This document shows, in pieces, positions 42,677 to 54,296 of a DNA stretch of 64,000 nt. A program made the position numbers and the translations under genes. This stretch comes from a bacterium (GTDB taxonomy: Bacteria > Myxococcota_A > Bradymonadia > UBA7976 > UBA1532): assembly GCA_030427205.1 (NCBI GenBank), contig JAUHXC010000040.1, positions 33,735-97,734 of the forward strand. Direction: 5' to 3'. Within the stretch, counting starts at the first letter, position 1. Each line of letters opens with the position of its first letter. The notes under the pieces were generated by a model, which saw only the letters and a list, made by a program, of their open reading frames with translations, was not told the DNA's origin and did not search any database.

Positions 42677-44026
42677 CTATTGCGGTGGGCAGCTCGCGTC
42701 GGCGTCCCGCTCGAGGATGTTGAACTCGACCCGGCGGTTCTGGGCGCGCCCCTCCGCCGTCTCGTTGCTCGCGCGAGGCGCCTGCTCGCCGCGGGCGAGC
42801 ACCGTCAGCCGGCTCTTCTCCACCCCGCGGGCGACCAGCGCCTGGCGCACCGTCCACGCCCGCTGCCGGGAGAGGCGGTCGTTGAAGTCCGCCGGGCCGG
42901 TGGTATCGGCGAAGCCGAGCACCTGGACCCGCCGCACGTCGGGGCGGGTCTTCATCGTACGGGCGACCTCGTCGAGCAGCGGGCGGGCCTCGGGGCGCAG
43001 GGTGTAGCGGCCGAGATCGAAGAAGACCAGCGCGTCGAAGTCGATCGTCGCACAGGTCACCTCGGCCCTTGGCGCAGGCGCCGCGGGTGGCTCGGCGGGT
43101 GCAGGGACGGTGTCGGGGCAGCCGTCGTCGTCTTCGAAGCCGTTGACCGTCTCCGATTCGAGCGGGCAGCCATCGTCGGGGTCGGCGATGCCATCGCTGT
43201 CGGTGTCGTCTTCGGGGCAGCCGTCGGTGTCCTGGATGCCATCGGCGTCTTCGGCGACCAGCGGACAGCCATCGTCGGGGTCGGCGATGCCATCCCCGTC
43301 GGCGTCGTCTTCGGGGCAGCCGTCGTCATCCTGGATGCCATCGATGTCTTCGGCGGCGTCGGAGCAGTCATCGCTGTCATCGACGATGCCATCCCCGTCG
43401 CGATCGCTGGGTGCCTCCTGCTTCGGCGGCGGCTCGGGCGCGGGCTCGGGCGCGTCCGACCCGCCGAAGAGGATGTCGAACCCGCCGAGCGCGGCGATGT
43501 TGTGCCCCGTCTCGCCGCCGCCGAAGGCGATCATGTGCCGCAGATCGAGCCGCAGCCGCACGTGGTCGCCGAGCTGTGGTCCGAGGCCGATGCCATAGTG
43601 CACCTGGGGTCGGACCTCGGTCGGCGTGCCATCGGGATCGGGCTGTGGGTTGGCATAGGCCCCCGCGCCGAACATCAGGAAGGGCGCCGCGCCGCCCTCG
43701 ACGAAGGTCCAGCGGGCGCGCACGGCGAAGTCGAGGCCGTCGTTGGTCTCGTCCGAGGCGTCGAAGGGCAGGTGCGCGCCGCTGATCTCGATGGCCCAGG
43801 CGGGGCTCAGGTCGATGCCGAAGCGCAGCGCGCTGATCAGCGACGACTCGGCGTTCGCCGGCTGGCTGATGCGGTCGAGCTCGCCGAAGGCCCAGTCGCC
43901 GAGCACCAGGTGCCCGCCGATCGAGGCGCCCAGGTAGGCCCGCGGGTGGTCGTTCTCTTCGGCCGCTGCGGGGCACGTCAGGCATGCCATGACACCCAGC
44001 GCGACACCCGTGATTCGGATCTTCAT
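42677..44026 (-). CDS. OmpA family protein with thrombospondin type 3 repeats
   Basis: 449 residues from the ATG at 44026 (GAGGAG upstream). A signal peptide ends near PAAAEE. An eight-stranded-type barrel domain (about 30-200) precedes a Pro/Glu linker and about six Asp-rich calcium repeats of the DGDGIADPDDGCP kind (about 215-330). The C-terminal OmpA domain (about 345-440) has FDLGRYTLRPEARPLLDEVA, VQVLGFADTTG, NDRLSRQRAWTVRQALVARG and ENRR-like AQNRRVEF, which bind peptidoglycan. It tethers the outer membrane to the wall. It is 28 bp downstream of the MopE-like gene, so they are probably co-transcribed. Confidence 0.93.
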   Translation of the reverse strand: MKIRITGVALGVMACLTCPAAAEENDHPRAYLGASIGGHLVLGDWAFGELDRISQPANAESSLISALRFGIDLSPAWAIEISGAHLPFDASDETNDGLDFAVRARWTFVEGGAAPFLMFGAGAYANPQPDPDGTPTEVRPQVHYGIGLGPQLGDHVRLRLDLRHMIAFGGGETGHNIAALGGFDILFGGSDAPEPAPEPPPKQEAPSDRDGDGIVDDSDDCSDAAEDIDGIQDDDGCPEDDADGDGIADPDDGCPLVAEDADGIQDTDGCPEDDTDSDGIADPDDGCPLESETVNGFEDDDGCPDTVPAPAEPPAAPAPRAEVTCATIDFDALVFFDLGRYTLRPEARPLLDEVARTMKTRPDVRRVQVLGFADTTGPADFNDRLSRQRAWTVRQALVARGVEKSRLTVLARGEQAPRASNETAEGRAQNRRVEFNILERDADASCPPQ

Positions 44027-44054
44027 GTCGACTCCTCGGGAACGCAGATGGTGC

Positions 44055-47027
44055 TCAGGGCAACTGGCGCAGCAGGTGGAAGCCGCCCTGGTCGTCGGGC
44101 ACGATGAGGTCTTCGAGGCCGTCTCCGGTGACGTCGAGCGACTCGAGGTCATAGCCTTCGGCCGCGAAACGGCCCAGTAGCGGACGACTCTGCGTCTGCG
44201 GATCGACGACGAGCCGCAAGGTCGCGGCGGGGTTCTGGCTGATCATGGCCAGGTCGCGCAGCGGATCGCAGTCGATCTCCGTGTCGGTCGCGGCCTCTAT
44301 GGTGTACACGTCGCGGGACTCGGTGAACGCGAAGCCGGCCCCCTGCGCCCGCCCGAAGAACCAGCGGCCATTGCCGCCCACGGCCAGATCGCGGCGGCCG
44401 TCGCCGGTGTAGTCGACGTAGCTCATCTTCTGCGGGAAGGAGGCCAGGTCGATGAGCTGGGCGTGGTCGGCGAAGTTGCCGCCGTTGGCCCGGAAGACCC
44501 CCACCGAGCCGCCGCCCAGGCCGAGCACGTCGATGTCGCCGTCCTGGTCGATGTCGCCGATCGCGATGTCGTTGAGCTCGGGGCCCGCCACCGGCTCGGC
44601 CGGCTCGGCGAAGGTGCCGTTGCCGTTGCCCCGGGCGATGGCCAGGCGCCAGGCGCCGTTGCGATCGATCGAGGTGACGATGTCGATGGCGCCGTCGCCG
44701 GTCATGTCGGTCAGCGCGAGCCCCGCCGCGCGTGCCCCGGCGCCGAATGCCTCCACCGGCGCGCGCAGGTTGCCGTCGTCGTTGATGAAGACGTGGGGCC
44801 GCATGCCAGGGCCCACGCCGACCAGATCGGGATCGCCGTCTCCGTCGAGGTCGGCGAGCTCGACCTTGTGCGCCTCCGAGGGCGCGGCCGCTGTGTAGCG
44901 CACGGCCCCGAAGTCGCCCACGCCGGCATCGAGCCAGTAGGCGAGGCGGCCGTCGAAGCCGCGGAGGCTGCACACGACGTCGGGCCGGCCGTTGCGGTTC
45001 AGGTCACCGACGGCGAAGTCGAAGCACTGCTCGTCGGCAGGGAAGTCGGTCGCTGCAAACCGGGCCACGAGGTCGTCGACCTCGCCGTTGCAGTCGTCGT
45101 CCCGCCCGCTGCAGAACTCGCGGACGGGGGTGACGGCGCCCTGGCAGGCGCCGAACGCGCCGTTGTTGCAGCTCTGGGTGCCGCTGCGGCAGGTGCCGAC
45201 GTCCCGGGTGCCGCCCGGCCCCGGGTAACACGCCCGGGTCACGCCCTCGTCGGTGCGCCCGTCGCAGTCCTCGTCGCGGTTGTCGCAGGTCTCGTCGCCC
45301 GGCTGCCCGGCCTGCGCGTCGCAGACGAGCCGGCGGGCGCCGACGTCGCACACCCGGACCCCGTCGGCCTGGCAGACGCCCACGCCCGCCGAGCAGGCGT
45401 CGCCCAGGCCCTCGACGTCGTCGACGACGCCATCGCAGTCATTGTCGAGGCCATCGCAGATCTCGACCTGCCCCTCGCCCGCGAGCGCGTCGCAGACCAG
45501 CGCGCCCGCGCCGAGATCGCAGATCTGCACCCCAGCGGTGAGGCAGGCGCCGACGCCCACCTCGCAGGCATCGCCGAGGCCGTCGACGTCGTCGGTGGTG
45601 CCGTTGCAGTCGTTGTCGAAGCCGTCGCAGATCTCGGCGGCGGGCTCACCGGCGACCGCGTCGCAGACCAGCGCGCCCGCGTCGAGGTCGCAGACCTGTA
45701 GCCCGTCGGCCGTGCAGGCGCCGATACCCACCCGGCAGGCATCGCCGAGGCCGGCGACGTCGTCGATCACGCCGTTGCAGTCATTGTCGATGCCATCGCA
45801 GACCTCGACCGTCGGCTCGCCAGCGACCGCGTCGCAGGCCACGGCGTCGTCAGCGCCGCAGACCGTCTGCCCGTCGGCCGCGCACGCGCCGACGCCCACC
45901 GAGCAGGCCTCGCCGGTGCCGGGCACGTCGTCGGTGTCGCCGTCGCAGTCGAGATCCTGATCGCGGGTGGCGCAGACCTCGCCGGCGGGCACCACCTCGC
46001 CCGCGCAGGGGCCGAAGGTGCTGCCGTCTTCGAGGCAGGCCTGGGTGCCCATGCGGCACGCGCCGACATCGGCGGTGCGGTCGGGGCCGGTGTAGCAGTC
46101 GCGGGTCTCGCCGGGCAGGCAGGCGCAGCCGCCGCCGACGTCGTCGGTCTCGGCGTCGCAGTCGTTGTCCAGGCCGTCGCAGATCTCGGCGCCGGGCAGC
46201 ACCTGGCCGACGCAGGCGCCGTAGACCCCGCCCTCGCAGGTCTGGGTGCCGCCGAGGCAGGGGCCATTGCCCACGGTGTCCGCGGGGCCGTCGTAACACT
46301 CGCGGACCAGCGGGCTGCCGTCCTCGCCCTCATCGGCGGCGCCGTCGCAGTCGTTGTCGAGGCCGTCGCACAGCTCGGCGCTCGGCTCGGCGTCGCGCAC
46401 GCAGATCGTGCCGCCCGCCTCGCAGGCGGTGGTGCCGGCGGCGCAGACGCCCGGCTCGCCGGTCTCGCAGGGCACGGCACCGCCAAACTCCTCGTCGGCG
46501 GTGCCGTCGCAGTCGTCGTCGAGGCCGTTGCAAGCTTCTTCGGCCGGCGCGCCGGCGACCGCGTCGCAGACGACGCCCTCACCCGCCGCGTCGCAGACCC
46601 GCACCCCGTCCGCGGCGCACGCGCCTTCGCCTGCCGAGCAGGCGCTGCCCAGATCGGCGTAGCCCTCGTCGGCGGTGCCGTCGCAGTCGTTGTCGACGCC
46701 GTCACAGCGCTCTTCGGGGGCGATGCAGGCGCCGAATTCGCCGCCGACGCAGGCCCGCTCGCCGCCGCAGCCGTCGATGATCGCGCACGGCTCGACGGCG
46801 CCCTCGGCGCAGCCCGACGCGCCATCGGGCGCAGCGTCGGCCACGCCGACCTCGGGGGGCTGCTCCTCGACTTCATCGTCGAAGTGGCAGCCGCCGAGGG
46901 GCAGGGCGATGACGAGCAGGCCCAGGCCGAGCCACGCGCGCCCGACCCCGAGGGGGTCCCGGGGGTGGGTGGGGCGTCGTTCGAAGGGCAGTGCCCCGGT
47001 TGTATTCGGCTGCGGACGGCGATCCAT
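44055..47027 (-). CDS. MopE-like metal-binding-motif lipoprotein with FG-GAP repeats
   Basis: 990 residues from the ATG at 47027 (AGAGGAAG upstream). An unusually long n-region of about 30 residues precedes the hydrophobic core and lipobox PLGGC. The central part carries ten copies of the CDGxDNDCDGxxDE motif (first at about residue 108, last ending CSGRDDDCNGEVDD), each probably closed by disulfides and binding Ca or Cu as in the MopE/SACCP family. Between them are CSAGVGVCQADGVRVCD-type modules. The C-terminal 250 residues are six FG-GAP/VCBS repeats (LADLDGDGDPDLVG, IGDIDQDGDIDVLG), a propeller with Ca loops. This is a large surface adhesin-like protein typical of Myxococcota. Confidence 0.92.
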   Translation of the reverse strand: MDRRPQPNTTGALPFERRPTHPRDPLGVGRAWLGLGLLVIALPLGGCHFDDEVEEQPPEVGVADAAPDGASGCAEGAVEPCAIIDGCGGERACVGGEFGACIAPEERCDGVDNDCDGTADEGYADLGSACSAGEGACAADGVRVCDAAGEGVVCDAVAGAPAEEACNGLDDDCDGTADEEFGGAVPCETGEPGVCAAGTTACEAGGTICVRDAEPSAELCDGLDNDCDGAADEGEDGSPLVRECYDGPADTVGNGPCLGGTQTCEGGVYGACVGQVLPGAEICDGLDNDCDAETDDVGGGCACLPGETRDCYTGPDRTADVGACRMGTQACLEDGSTFGPCAGEVVPAGEVCATRDQDLDCDGDTDDVPGTGEACSVGVGACAADGQTVCGADDAVACDAVAGEPTVEVCDGIDNDCNGVIDDVAGLGDACRVGIGACTADGLQVCDLDAGALVCDAVAGEPAAEICDGFDNDCNGTTDDVDGLGDACEVGVGACLTAGVQICDLGAGALVCDALAGEGQVEICDGLDNDCDGVVDDVEGLGDACSAGVGVCQADGVRVCDVGARRLVCDAQAGQPGDETCDNRDEDCDGRTDEGVTRACYPGPGGTRDVGTCRSGTQSCNNGAFGACQGAVTPVREFCSGRDDDCNGEVDDLVARFAATDFPADEQCFDFAVGDLNRNGRPDVVCSLRGFDGRLAYWLDAGVGDFGAVRYTAAAPSEAHKVELADLDGDGDPDLVGVGPGMRPHVFINDDGNLRAPVEAFGAGARAAGLALTDMTGDGAIDIVTSIDRNGAWRLAIARGNGNGTFAEPAEPVAGPELNDIAIGDIDQDGDIDVLGLGGGSVGVFRANGGNFADHAQLIDLASFPQKMSYVDYTGDGRRDLAVGGNGRWFFGRAQGAGFAFTESRDVYTIEAATDTEIDCDPLRDLAMISQNPAATLRLVVDPQTQSRPLLGRFAAEGYDLESLDVTGDGLEDLIVPDDQGGFHLLRQLP

Positions 47028-47308
47028 CGGATTCTTCCTCTTTCGTCTTGGGCGACGGGTAGGGCTTGGTAAAGAGAATGGAGGCAATGGGGTGCACGGA
47101 GCGTGCCAGTGCGGCATGTTTCATTTCGAATATTTCTATTTGAATCATCGCGCCCAGCCTATCTGGGATCACCCGTCGTCGGTGCCTGGGCGCGATCGGG
47201 GCACGGCCTCGGGCAGACGGTCCGCGGACCGTCCGGCGCGCCGACGGTTCGGGCCGGACAGGGCAGGCGCGCGTCTGGTATATGCAGTCATTCCACCGAG
47301 GAGGTGCC
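47028..47308. promoter_or_regulatory. divergent promoter region
   Basis: This 281-bp gap separates the MopE-like gene (minus) from the outer-membrane-like gene (plus). A sharp A/T-rich patch lies at 47115-47150, roughly 90-120 bp upstream of the minus-strand start and 160-190 bp upstream of the plus-strand start. No convincing -35/-10 pair was found, so only the region is recorded. Confidence 0.4.
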
Positions 47309-48253
47309 ATGGCCCGCCGGGCGGCCTGGGCGAGCGCGCTGCTCGCCATCCTGTCGACGACCCCCGCTCTCGCCGATCTGCCCGAGCCCAACGTGCCGGT
47401 GCCGGTCGATCCACCGACCGCCGAGGCGCCGGAGGCCGCGGCCGACGAGGCCCCGCGACGCAAAGGCAGCGGCGGCTGGCGCTTCCGGATCCAGCCGCAG
47501 TTCCGCGTCATCCCCAAGGGCCTCGACACCCGATTCGAAGCCGCGTGGCGCACGCCGATGTGGCGCGATCGACGAGGCGTGCTGTTCGACGGCACCTACA
47601 TCGAGGTCGGCCCCGTCGCCCGGCTGAGCCCGGCGTCGCTGCACCCCGGCATCGCGGTCCAGACGGTGCCCATCGCGCCGCTGAAGCTCGAGGCGTCGGT
47701 CTGGCAGCTGCGCTACTTCGGCAACTTCGGCAGCCTCTTCGAGTACGAGGACATCGACGCCGACTGGGGGCCCGACCAGCGCAGCGAGGCGGTCGGGCGC
47801 CACGAGACGGGCTGGTCGATGCGCTTCAAGGCCGAGCTGCGCCTCAAGTACGGCCCGATCGTCTTGCTGACCGACTTCATCCACATGTGGCTCGGCGTGC
47901 CCGACGTGCAGCCCGGGCGGGCCTGGTACGAGTCCAGCTCGGACATGCTCGTCGCCCGCGAAGACCACGTGCAGACCATCAACAGCAACCTGGGCTATCT
48001 GCTGTGGGGCAGCCCATCGGCCGACGAGTTCCTGCTGCTCGGCCTGCGCTGGGAGGGCTGGCGTTCGTTCGAGAGCGAGCAGGAGCGCCAGATGCTCTCG
48101 GTCTTGACGATGTGGCGGCCCGGCTGGCTGCACGAGCGGCACATGACCTTCGGGCTGCTCACCGGGGTCTATCTGGACGACCCCTATCGCACCGGCCTGC
48201 CGTATATCGCCGGCTTCGTGCAGTTCAACTGGCTCGACCCCGAGGCGAAGTGA
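47309..48253 (+). CDS. secreted outer-membrane-type beta-barrel protein, unknown
   Basis: 314 residues from the ATG at 47309, with a GAGGAGG site; an ATG 27 bp upstream has none. A signal peptide (RRAAWASALLAILSTTPALA) is followed by a Pro/Ala/Glu linker. The mature part is rich in alternating aromatic and hydrophobic strands (WRFRIQPQFRVIPKG, LKLEASVWQLRYFGNFGS, SMRFKAELRLKYGPIVL, MTFGLLTGVYLDD) and ends YIAGFVQFNWLDPEAK, the pattern of an outer-membrane barrel. Not assigned to a family. Its stop overlaps the GTG start of the next gene (GTGA). Confidence 0.8.
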   Translation: MARRAAWASALLAILSTTPALADLPEPNVPVPVDPPTAEAPEAAADEAPRRKGSGGWRFRIQPQFRVIPKGLDTRFEAAWRTPMWRDRRGVLFDGTYIEVGPVARLSPASLHPGIAVQTVPIAPLKLEASVWQLRYFGNFGSLFEYEDIDADWGPDQRSEAVGRHETGWSMRFKAELRLKYGPIVLLTDFIHMWLGVPDVQPGRAWYESSSDMLVAREDHVQTINSNLGYLLWGSPSADEFLLLGLRWEGWRSFESEQERQMLSVLTMWRPGWLHERHMTFGLLTGVYLDDPYRTGLPYIAGFVQFNWLDPEAK

Positions 48254-50667
48254 GCCGTGGGCAGCGGATGGCGCTCGTCCTGGCGGCCTGTGCGCTCTGC
48301 GTGGGCTGTCGTCAGGCGGACGAACGCGCCGCCGAGCCCGCGGCGTCGAACAAGGCCGTCGCGCCCGAGCTGCCGGGCGCCCGCGAATCCGCCACCGAGG
48401 GGCCTGCCGCGGCGCTCGCGGGCGACCCGAGCCTGCCGGGTCTCGAGGGCGATCCGGCGGTGGACGCCCGGCTGCGCGGCCTGCTCGCCGAGAAGGGCCC
48501 CGACCACCGCCCGCGCACCCATCACCTGAAGCCCGACGGCGGCCCGAAGTACGTCAACCGCCTCATCGGCGAGGTCAGCCCCTACCTGCTGCAGCACGCC
48601 CACAACCCGGTCGACTGGTATCCGTGGGGTGACGCCGCGTTCGCCCGGGCCCGGGCGCTCGACCGGCCGGTGCTGCTCAGCGTGGGCTACTCCACCTGCC
48701 ACTGGTGCCATGTCATGGAGCGGGAGTCCTTCGAAGACGAAGAGATCGCCCGCTTCATCAACACCCACTTCGTCGCCATCAAGGTCGACCGCGAGGAGCG
48801 GCCCGACGTCGACGGGCTCTACATGGACGCGGTGCACCTGCTCGCCGGGCGCGGCGGCTGGCCGATGACCGTCGTGATGACCGCCGACCGGCGGCCCTTC
48901 TTCGCCGGCACCTACTTCCCCGCGCGGGATGGTGATCGCGGGGCGCGCAAGGGCTTCTTCACGATCCTGCGCGAGCTGTCGACGCATTACGCCGACGACC
49001 GTGAGGCGCTGGTGCAGCGGGCGGGGCAGGTGACCGCGCGGCTGCAGGCGGCGGCCCGACCCCGGCCGCCCGACGCGGTGCCCGGCCCCGAGGCGATCGT
49101 CGAGGGCGTGCGCCGGTTCGCGCAGCGCTTCGACGCGACGTGGGGCGGCTTCGGGCCGGCGCCCAAGTTCCCGCGGCCGGTCGTGCTCGAGCTGCTGCTG
49201 CGCGACCATCGGCGCACGGGCGACGCGCAGGCGCAGACCATGGCGCTGCACACCCTGCGCAAGATGGCCCGCGGCGGGCTGTACGACCACCTCGGCGGCG
49301 GCTTTCACCGCTACGCGGTCGACCGGCGCTGGCGGGTGCCGCACTTCGAGAAGATGCTCTACGACAACGCGCAGCTCGCCGCGATCTACGTGGACGCCTG
49401 GCAGGTCAGCGGCGACGCCGAGCTCGCCGCCGTCGCCCGCGAGACCCTCGACTACGTGCTGCGCGAGATGACCGCGCCCGAGGGCGGCTTCTACTCGGCG
49501 ACCGACGCCGACAGCCTCGGGCCCGACGGCCACGCCGAAGAGGGCCGCTTCTTCACCTGGACGCCGGCCGAGGTCGAAGCGGTGGTCGGGGCGGCGGGGC
49601 TGGCGACGCTGCGTCGGATCTATCCGATCAGCGCGCGCGGCGACCTGGACGGGCGAGCCATCCTGCATATGCCGCGGTCGCTCGCCGAGGCGGCCACGCG
49701 GGCCGGCATGGCCCCCGACGGTCTGGCTGCGGCCGTCGCGCCACTCGAGCGGGCGCTGCTGGCCCACCGCGGGACCCGGCCGGCGCCGCTGCGCGACGAC
49801 AAGATCATCACCGCCTGGAACGGCCAGATGCTCGGCGCGCTCGCCCGGGCGGGCCGGGTACTGGGCGAAGCCCGCTACACGGCCGCTGCGCGGGCGGCGG
49901 CGGCGTTTCTGCTCGAACGGGTAGTAGGGCAGGGGGGTCGCCTCCAGCGGCTCTGGGCGGGCGGTAGAGCGCGCGGGGCGGCGTTTCTCGTCGACTACGC
50001 CGATGTGATCGCCGGCCTGATCGAGCTGTACGAAGCAACCGGCGAGGCCCGCTGGCTGAAGGCGGCCCTCGAGCTGCAGCGGCTGCAAGACGCGCACTTC
50101 GCCGACGCGGTGGGCGGGGGCTACTTCCGCACCGCCGCCGACGGCGAGGCGCTGCTCGCCCGCCAGAAGCCGCATTACGACGGGGCGCGGCCGTCGGGCA
50201 ACGCCGTGGCCGCGCGCAACCTGCTGCGGCTGCACGCGTTCACCGGCGATGCGCGGCTACAGGCGCGCGCCGACCGCCTGCTGGGCGCCTTCGCCGCGCG
50301 CATGATCCGGACCCCGACGGCGGTGCCGGCCATGCTCTCGGCGCTCGAGCTGCGCCACGATACGCCGCTGCAGGTCGTGCTCGTCGCCGACGACCGGGCC
50401 GACGCCGAGCCGCTGCGCCGGGCGGTGCGCGCCCGCTGGCTGCCCAATCGGGCACTGATCGACGTGGATCGCGAGCAGGCCCGCGCGGCGGGGCTGGAGC
50501 TGCTGCGCGACAAGCGGCCCCAGGGCGGGGCGACGGCCTATGTGTGTGAGGAGGGCCGCTGCGAGCGGCCGACGTCCGACCCGGCGGTGCTCGCCGGGCA
50601 GCTCGCGCGGGTGCGGCCGTTGGCGGGTGACGTCAGCCCGCCGCCGCGGCACACCGAGGCCCGGTAG
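48250..50667 (+). CDS. exported SSP411/YyaL-type thioredoxin-like (DUF255) protein
   Basis: 805 residues from a GTG at 48250 that overlaps the preceding stop (GTGA); an ATG at 48268 is the alternative. The N-terminus is a lipoprotein signal (ALVLAACALCVGC), then about 80 disordered residues. The DUF255 thioredoxin-like domain opens with YLLQHAHNPVDWYPWG and has the TCHWCHVM motif, followed by FINTHFVAIKVDREERPDVD and GGWPMTV. The C-terminal part is the long six-hairpin (alpha/alpha) domain (GLYDHLGGGFHRYAVD, WRVPHFEKMLYDNA, EGGFYSATDADS). These proteins are widespread; the role is unknown, redox or sugar-related. Family members are normally cytoplasmic, so the lipoprotein signal here is unusual. 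Confidence 0.92.
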   Translation: MSRGQRMALVLAACALCVGCRQADERAAEPAASNKAVAPELPGARESATEGPAAALAGDPSLPGLEGDPAVDARLRGLLAEKGPDHRPRTHHLKPDGGPKYVNRLIGEVSPYLLQHAHNPVDWYPWGDAAFARARALDRPVLLSVGYSTCHWCHVMERESFEDEEIARFINTHFVAIKVDREERPDVDGLYMDAVHLLAGRGGWPMTVVMTADRRPFFAGTYFPARDGDRGARKGFFTILRELSTHYADDREALVQRAGQVTARLQAAARPRPPDAVPGPEAIVEGVRRFAQRFDATWGGFGPAPKFPRPVVLELLLRDHRRTGDAQAQTMALHTLRKMARGGLYDHLGGGFHRYAVDRRWRVPHFEKMLYDNAQLAAIYVDAWQVSGDAELAAVARETLDYVLREMTAPEGGFYSATDADSLGPDGHAEEGRFFTWTPAEVEAVVGAAGLATLRRIYPISARGDLDGRAILHMPRSLAEAATRAGMAPDGLAAAVAPLERALLAHRGTRPAPLRDDKIITAWNGQMLGALARAGRVLGEARYTAAARAAAAFLLERVVGQGGRLQRLWAGGRARGAAFLVDYADVIAGLIELYEATGEARWLKAALELQRLQDAHFADAVGGGYFRTAADGEALLARQKPHYDGARPSGNAVAARNLLRLHAFTGDARLQARADRLLGAFAARMIRTPTAVPAMLSALELRHDTPLQVVLVADDRADAEPLRRAVRARWLPNRALIDVDREQARAAGLELLRDKRPQGGATAYVCEEGRCERPTSDPAVLAGQLARVRPLAGDVSPPPRHTEAR

Positions 50668-50685
50668 CCGCGCGGTGGGCGCCGC

Positions 50686-52875
<2,190 letters not shown>

Positions 52876-53065
52876 TCGAGATCTGCTCCCTCGGCGCCAC
52901 GCGCGCCGACACGGTTTCGTCACATGAACCCGTCGCAGGCATGCCCTCGGGGCGGGGTCCGGGTCAAGAGGACCGGCCGATGAAGGCAGGTGAAGCCGAC
53001 GCGCCGAGCCGCTACACTGCCGCTGCTCGACGGCATGCCCCGTCCCCCGACATCCAGAGGAGCCC

Positions 53066-54211
53066 ATGGTCGACTTCCGACTCAGCCAGGAGCAGCAGCA
53101 GCTGCGCGATCTGGCCCGAGACTTCGCCCGCAACGAGATCCGCCCGGTCGCCGCCCATCACGACAAGACCGGCGAGTTCCCGGTCGATGTGCTGCGCAAG
53201 GCCTGGGAGCTGGGGCTGATGAACAGCCACATCCCCGAGGCCTACGGCGGCTTCGGGCTCGGCAGCCTCGACAGCGCGATCATGGGCGAGGAGAACGCCT
53301 GGGGCTGCACCGGCATCAGCACCGCCATCGAGGCCAATACGCTGGCCGAGGCGCCGGTGATCGTGGCCGGCAGCGAGGCGCAGAAGAAGAAGTACCTCGG
53401 CCGCATGACCGAAGACTTCCTCTTCGCCGCCTACGGGGTCACCGAGCCGGGCGCCGGCTCGGACGTCGCCGCGATCCGGGCCACCGCGGTGCGCCGGGGC
53501 GACGTCTACGTGCTCAACGGCGGCAAGATGTGGATCACCAACGCCGGCAAGGCCAACTGGTTCTTCGTGCTGGCCAAGACCGATCCCGACGCCGGGCACC
53601 GCGGCATGACCGGCTTCATCGTCGACGCCGACAGCCCGGGGCTGAGCGTCGGCAAGAAAGAATGGAACATGGGCCAGCGGGCCAGCGATACCCGCGCGGT
53701 CACCCTCGAAGACGTCGAGGTGCCGGTGGCCAACCGCCTCGGCGAAGAGGGCATGGGCTTCAAGATCGCCATGAAGGCGTTCGACATCACCCGGCCGATG
53801 GTGGCCAGCGGCGCGGTCGGCCTCGCCCGGGCGGCCTACGAGCACGCCGTCGAGTACGCCGCGCAGCGCAAGACCATGGGCAAGCCGATCTGGATGCACC
53901 AGGGCGTCGGCTTCATGATCGCCGACATGGCCAAAGACATCGAGGCCGCCCGCCTGCTCGTCTGGCAGTCGGCGTGGACCATCGATCAGGGCGTGCGCAA
54001 TACCAAGTTCGCCGCGATGGCCAAGTGCTTCGCCGCCGACGTGGCCCACCGGGTGGCCAGCGACGCGGTGCAGGTCTTCGGCGGCAACGGCTTCAACACC
54101 GAGTATCCCGTCGAGAAGCTGCTGCGCGACTCGAAGATCTTCCAGATCTACGAGGGCACCAGCCAGATCCAGCGGCTGATCATGACCCGCGAGATCTTCA
54201 CCCGCCGCTGA
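53066..54211 (+). CDS. acyl-CoA dehydrogenase (medium-chain type)
   Basis: 381 residues from the ATG at 53066, with GAGGAG upstream. Sequence marks of the family are all present: FRLSQEQQQLRDLARDFA at the N-terminus, YGVTEPGAGSDVAAI (FAD/substrate loop), GGKMWITNAG, the C-terminal helical segment ending IYEGTSQIQRL, in which Glu363 is the catalytic base as in medium-chain acyl-CoA dehydrogenase. It binds FAD and passes electrons to electron-transfer flavoprotein in beta-oxidation. It is a single gene with no beta-oxidation partners next to it. Confidence 0.96.
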   Translation: MVDFRLSQEQQQLRDLARDFARNEIRPVAAHHDKTGEFPVDVLRKAWELGLMNSHIPEAYGGFGLGSLDSAIMGEENAWGCTGISTAIEANTLAEAPVIVAGSEAQKKKYLGRMTEDFLFAAYGVTEPGAGSDVAAIRATAVRRGDVYVLNGGKMWITNAGKANWFFVLAKTDPDAGHRGMTGFIVDADSPGLSVGKKEWNMGQRASDTRAVTLEDVEVPVANRLGEEGMGFKIAMKAFDITRPMVASGAVGLARAAYEHAVEYAAQRKTMGKPIWMHQGVGFMIADMAKDIEAARLLVWQSAWTIDQGVRNTKFAAMAKCFAADVAHRVASDAVQVFGGNGFNTEYPVEKLLRDSKIFQIYEGTSQIQRLIMTREIFTRR

Positions 54212-54296
54212 GCGGGGCGCCCGCCCGTTTGTCCGTGCGCCGGACGCCCGCTTGCCTGCATGCTGACCGCGGACGTGCAGAACGAGGGGGGCGTCG

